The translations under genes and the position numbers were made by a program. The notes below the pieces were generated by a model. The model ran no database searches and was not told where the DNA came from. It worked only from the letters and a program-made list of their open reading frames with translations. From NCBI GenBank assembly GCA_001792895.1, contig MARA01000054.1, positions 124,001-188,000 on the forward strand: 64,000 bases of DNA. The letters are read 5' to 3'. The DNA is from Lentinus brumalis (taxonomy: Eukaryota; Basidiomycota; Agaricomycetes; Polyporales; Polyporaceae). Below are positions 59,709-64,000 of this stretch, one piece after another (within the stretch, counting starts at the first letter, position 1; every line of letters begins with the position of its first letter).

Positions 59709-60230
59709 TCGCAAACAGGACGCCGGTGAGTCATGGACCTCCAGAGGCATTTCCCGGTACGCTTCTGACATGTTCAGCAACATGCAGATACCTTGCGGCA
59801 CCGTTGAGCACACAGATCACGCGCACGTCTTGACTTTGAACCCAGTGACTGTGTATGGTCCCTATGTAGTTGTACTTTAGTACTCTCCTAATCATCATTG
59901 ACTCAACCGCAAGTCCAAAGTCGGTGCCCAATGAGCGTGGGGCCTGAGTCGACTCAAGTGTAGTATAGTACCTGCGACTGCTCCTCGATATGGCCCACGC
60001 CGTTCTCCAGTGCATGAACTTCGCGTCGGCCGTTTCGCCGCGGTCTATGACACTCACCGCGCTCTCTTCACAGTCTGTGCTAGAGAAAACAATGAAGGTA
60101 TGGAAACGTGGATATCGATTGAGCTATTGATACATGGATCCCAAGACGTCAACTATACAAAGCGAAAGCGAAAAAGCGAAGAAAACAATGCGACTTTGAT
60201 CACAAGGGCCGTGGCTCGAGTGGACGAGCT
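59709..60230. other. Convergent 3' region between F-box 3 and Hsp20
   Basis: The two genes end towards each other. No gene or clear terminator structure seen. Confidence 0.6.
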
Positions 60231-60824
60231 TCAAGCAATGGTGATCTTCTTCGGGAGCTGCTCAGGTGTCTGACGCGGGAAGGTGATGGTCAGGACACCG
60301 TTCTCCATCGACGCCTTGACCTCCTCGGGCTGGAGCAAAACAGCGTCAGCACGACGTCAAAGCAGTACATGGCGGGCGGAAGAACTTACCTTGATGCCCT
60401 GAGGAACGGGAAGTGAGCGCGAGAAGCGGCCGAAGTGGCGCTCGCGCATGACGTATCCGTTCTCGTTCTTCTCCGTCTCGTGCTTTGACTCGCCAGAGAC
60501 GGTGAGGACGTTGTCGCGGATGTCGATGTTCACATCCTGCTTGTTGATGCCCGGGAGCTCGAACGTCGCGGTAACGAGGTTCTTCTCCTTGTCTTCGTGG
60601 ACATCAACCCTGGCGTAGATATGTTAGCGAACCTCATCTTCACAAGGCAAAAAACGACGATTGAGTACATACCTGGGCCGGAGAACACGAGGTGCATTGT
60701 TGGCCCGCTGCACCTGAGAGCCAGAGCCAGAGCCGGGGCGAGTCCGACGGTCAAAGGCCTCGTCGAACAAGCGGTCGAACTCAGAGAAAAGGGGGTCGTT
60801 GTTGAAGAAGTTGACGAGAGACAT
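60231..60824 (-). CDS. Small heat shock protein (Hsp20/alpha-crystallin)
   Basis: Three exons on the minus strand: 60824-60673, 60609-60390 and 60329-60231; 156 aa, all joins in phase. The N terminus MSLVNFFNNDPLFSEFDRLF is typical of fungal Hsp20. The alpha-crystallin domain runs from about residue 50 (VDVHEDKEKNLVTATFELPG, then VNIDIRDNVLTVSGE) to GVLTITFP, and the C terminus has an ITI motif, the I-x-I anchor for oligomer assembly. It holds unfolding proteins soluble in the cytosol under stress. The upstream sequence carries a TATA box and a heat-shock-element-like site. Confidence 0.95.
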
Positions 60825-61020
60825 GTTGGTGAGAAGTGAGAAGTGGAGAGTAGAAGGCGAAGAGGATATGACTCGGTTGTAAAAGACTTGAATTGTGGGG
60901 AGTCGGCAGCTGTGAGCGAGGTCCTTATATCCTCGCGGACACCGTGTCCACGCTCATTGCAGGTGACTGGACGTTCATCTTCTGGCGTTTTTCTCGAACT
61001 TGCTGCACCTGGAGAACCTG
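60825..61020 (-). promoter_or_regulatory. Hsp20 promoter with TATA box and heat-shock-element-like site
   Basis: On the minus strand TATAAGGAC lies at about 60930-60922, roughly 100 bp before the ATG. Further upstream, at 60991-60998, TTCTCGAA has the TTCnnGAA arrangement bound by heat shock factor, with an imperfect third unit beside it and another GAA at about 61013. Confidence 0.6.
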
Positions 61021-62299
61021 CGAGACAAGTCGGCCGAGGCGTGGCTAAAGATCATGACGGTGCGAGAACAATCCATGTTAGACGCCTGAGGTGGCTGTGA
61101 GCGCAGGTCCATCAAAGCGGACCGATTTGGCTCAAACCGATTTTAGAGCGCTTGTCTCCGTTCGGTTTCGCTGTCTCCTCCTCCTCTGCTTGCAACTACG
61201 ACTTGCACGACCGCGTGAGTACTACTCTAACTTCAGAAAAGTTGTCGCTGGTATCTTTGCAATGGTCTATTTGTGCGGACGTGGTAAGAAGGTATGATTA
61301 GTTCCGCCTCCCGGCCCCGTTTCAGATCGACGTGGATGTTTTGTCACTGAAAATTTCCGCAGGGCTCGGTGTCTCGAACTCCTCGCTGAGACTTGTTCGA
61401 AACCCGCGTCTGTATGAACGCGCGCTGGTCTTGTTTGGGACACGGCTGTTAAACGGTCAAATCGGATGACAAGTAGCCGTGGTCACAGGCGGGATGGAGG
61501 AGTTGTGCCTTCGGAAGGTAAGTACTCCACATGCGACACTCGGTATGCTCGGGAGTCACTGCATGTGCTCCGGGGACTCTTCTGGCGTTCCATACGGTGT
61601 GCGTAAGCCACCTGGAATACCGAGGAAAGTCGAGTCTCCGTACCCGCCCATGATAGTCCGAGCTCGTCTGATATGACATGGGGAGTTCCGGTTGCTTCCC
61701 TTGAGGTCACTGAGCTGAGATACGGCCGACGTTGTCCACGAGCAAGTCGCGAGCTGAAGTCCGTGCCTTCTCGGATCACACTCACTGCCACTCACGCAGA
61801 ACCCTGATCGACAGACTGACATCACTGCGCATCGTGCATGCTAAGTAGTCTCTCCGGTTGCTGTAACGCGTCTTGACAGTCTTGACCTCTGCTCGCAGTA
61901 GTCTCCATCTCATGTTACTTCCTCGCGTGTTGCTGAGGGCCGCGCTGGTATCTGTTGGAAGTGACGGACGGTGAGTGAAGGATCAGCACGCTCGGCCGCT
62001 TGACCGCACGGCCTCCATGCACTCCGGACCAATCAGGTATGTTTACCGATGCGATGTCTTTGACGCTGGTTCGAATGATGAACGTTGACCGGCAGTTGAA
62101 GTCAATGCAGAGATGAGCGGAAGATCGGGTTCCATCGCAAACCTTGCAGCACGGCAATGGTGTTGCATGCGGAGATGCCCACCAATGCCACCTCACGGCC
62201 GCGCTGACAGATGGCGACCGAACCTGCCGGTGGAGCTGTACATATATCCCTTCCCCCGTCCCGCACACGCGACTTCCCCGACATGCGTGCTCCGCCATT
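61021..62299. other. Intergenic region between Hsp20 and the DUF6533 gene
   Basis: No gene recognised. Scattered donor-like words (GGTAAGTACT at about 61518) and CAG acceptors are present, as in the other gene-poor parts. A TATATCCC word at about 62243 lies near the start of the next gene. Confidence 0.5.
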
Positions 62300-63894
62300 A
62301 TGTCTCCACAATATGGACCTCTTGTATCTTATCTAGAGTCGAGGTAAGTTATTATCGTGCGTAGGGAAACCCAGACTGACGTCTCATCAGCTTCCCGCTT
62401 CAACTATGTACAATATCGGCTTCAGGTGCGCCGTCAATGCCTTCGATCGCCGGCGCCCACCTAGCTGACGCTTGTCAAGCCTTGATTGTCTATGATTATT
62501 TCCTGACTTTGGACACCGAGACTGCGGTGTTCTGGTGTCACAGACTGAAGCTTTCCAGCATTCTCTATTTCGTCAACCGCTATGTGGAGATCATGTCCCG
62601 CATCTCTGCCGCAGTGTTGATTTTCCCTGTTCGAGATCAAGTGAGTACACTCCCCTTTGTCTACTCAGTGAAGTGACCAAGGACATCGCAGATGTGTGTC
62701 GTTTGCTCTAGACCAAGTTGCGTTTGGAAAGGCAGCGCTGACATCACTCCCAGCTGCCAAAATCTCGAGCTTTTCGAAGAAGTCTGCAGCGTTTTGCCCT
62801 ACCTCTCCTGGGCAGGTACGTTCCGAACAATACCTTGATTGGCTGATGCTGACCCATCGTATCTCCATTGTTCAGTGTTCTCTGCTTTCAGAGCGTACGC
62901 TCTCACCGATCACAACCTGTGGCTCGCAACCCTTGTATTCATCCTCAACGTCACGTTCCTAGTTCCGGATATCGTGAGTTCCAATGGGTTCCTACGTGGT
63001 ATGACTGACTTTGAAGCCATAACAGTATGAATACGCCGGTTTCGACAATGTCAATCTGCCGGCTCCATACAACTGTAGCCGGGCCGTTCCGCCGGGAGCG
63101 ATTGCGAAGCCTCGGTGCGTCCTAATGTGCAACTTATGCCCCATGCTCTCCGCTAACTATAACGCTGCTAGTAAGCGAAGCTCGTGAAAACTGTGATCTC
63201 TGTACTTACATGAGTTCGCATGCAAGTTTTATGGACAACTCGTGCCACCACCCTACTTGGAGAAGCCATCGTGCTCGCGATAACCATAGTGAAGCTACGA
63301 CGCGGGCCGTTGACTTGTCGGGATCCTACACAGCGTCGTTCGATCGCGGAAGTAGTCCTCACCAACGGTGGGTGTGTTGTTCCCTTCCGTTGAACGCGAC
63401 TGACACCCTTTTCAGGGGTTCTTTGCTTCAGGTACGCGCTCACACCGCTGTCGCTGTCCGTAACGGAGTACGTGGCTGACGTTTTCCTCCAGCATCCCAC
63501 TATTTTTGAACACCCTCATTGTTGCTCTCACGATCGCAGTGCGTGAGTCTTGTCATCCCTTAACAGCCTGACCGACCGCCTTTTCCAGGGGTACGATGAT
63601 GGATCAAGTACTTCTCTGATCATGGGGCAATGCATCGTGCCCTTCCGAGATGCGTACGTTCATCCAAGCCTTGCATGTGCGTTGAGGAATGACCTGATGC
63701 ACGTTGGCACATCCAGGATAATCTCAATATTGATCTCGCGCTTTCTCCTGGATCTGGGCTCGCTGAGCATTCAGGTGAACCATGTCCGGGGGCAAGACGA
63801 CTCGCTTGAAGAACGCTTTCCTTCGCAGCTGTCGTATGTCGTGTTCGCCTCGCCCGAGTGCGATGTCTCGGCGGGTACTGTCAGGATTGAATGA
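62300..63894 (+). CDS. DUF6533-type multi-pass membrane protein
   Basis: Many short exons: 62300-62343, 62391-62425, 62480-62640, 62692-62815, 62876-62973, 63026-63114, an unresolved join in 63115-63225, about 63226-63367, 63416-63431 (16 nt), 63493-63538, about 63591-63655 and 63717-63894. Family features: ALIVYDYFLTLDTE followed by a W and LSSILYFVNRY (the DUF6533 core), then SWAVFSAFRAYALTDHNLWLATLVFIL, an extracellular loop with cysteine, TRATTLLGEAIVLAITIVKLRR, IPLFLNTLIVALTIA and the closing ILISRFLLDL. About seven hydrophobic segments are expected. The family is widespread in Agaricomycetes, looks GPCR-like and has no known ligand. The middle splice pattern is uncertain, so damage cannot be excluded. 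Confidence 0.8.
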
Positions 63895-64000
63895 TATCTC
63901 ATCACCTAGCGTTGGATGCTGCGGTTCGCGAGCTTCCTGCGCATCTCACGATGTTTTGCTCATGCAGTGAGTACTTGACTGTTGCTTGATCAGGGATGGC

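Larger units (their letters stand above)
55985..59760 (+). repeat. Tandem duplication of the F-box unit (period about 1.89 kb)
   Basis: F-box 2 (start 56386) and F-box 3 (start 58275) are 1889 bp apart and exon 1 is exactly 886 nt in both. Their upstream flanks are also alike: CACACGTTTTCCGG and CACACGTTTCCGG, CGCAACCATCCGGCAGA, GAGCATGAACGTT-like words and CGGCAGAC just before the start. The unit therefore includes promoter, gene and 3' flank. Confidence 0.85.

Noticed and set aside
1..64000. CRISPR arrays, rRNA genes, bacterial operons or telomere repeats
   Set aside because: None seen; regular short repeats with spacers, rRNA signatures and TTAGGG-type runs are absent.

Overview
The window looks like nuclear DNA of a mushroom-forming basidiomycete (Agaricomycetes). 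Genes are cut by many 50-70 bp GT-AG introns, often with GTACGT or GTGAGT donors and CTGAC/CTAAC branch sites. Several proteins belong to families typical of that group: a Plavaka transposase, DUF6532, DUF6533, RlpA-like small secreted proteins and F-box-like proteins. There is no bacterial, phage or CRISPR feature. Exon boundaries were worked out by hand from splice sites, reading phase and family similarity; the genus cannot be named from the sequence.

Layout. 1-14.2 kb is a direct 9.69-kb duplication. Bases 1-4498 recur at 9691-14189, and the left copy ends inside an RBR E3 ubiquitin ligase gene that is complete only in the right copy (12800-15881). The spacer 4.5-9.7 kb is gene-poor and carries a degenerate array marked by GGTACGTAC and a 128-bp palindromic element. 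17.4-37.0 kb is a normal housekeeping stretch on the + strand: a TDT/malate-type transporter, a TEA/ATTS-domain transcription factor, a TTC39/Iml2-type TPR protein with one unusual 0.9-kb intron, and a GH38 alpha-mannosidase of the Ams1 type.

37.8-59.8 kb is an accessory block made of two gene families, three RlpA-like secreted proteins and three F-box-like genes plus two F-box fragments, arranged in two related arrays (A, 37.8-43.8 kb; B, 53.0-59.8 kb). Between the arrays sits a mobile-element region: a Plavaka-type transposase gene on the - strand that diverges from a DUF6532 gene on the + strand across a 238-bp promoter region. Array B also contains two adjacent short terminal-inverted-repeat elements flanked by TA. 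Some family members are broken (5'-lost exon-2 remnants, a frameshifted C terminus), so the block is actively duplicating and decaying.

60.2-63.9 kb holds an Hsp20 gene (- strand) with a heat-shock-element-like promoter and a DUF6533-type multi-pass membrane protein with very small exons.

No single pathway links the genes. The most interesting parts are the RlpA/F-box block with its shared core promoter, the divergent Plavaka-DUF6532 pair as a possible two-gene mobile unit, the SIM-bearing RBR ligase inside a mosaic duplication, and the unexplained GGTACGTAC array.
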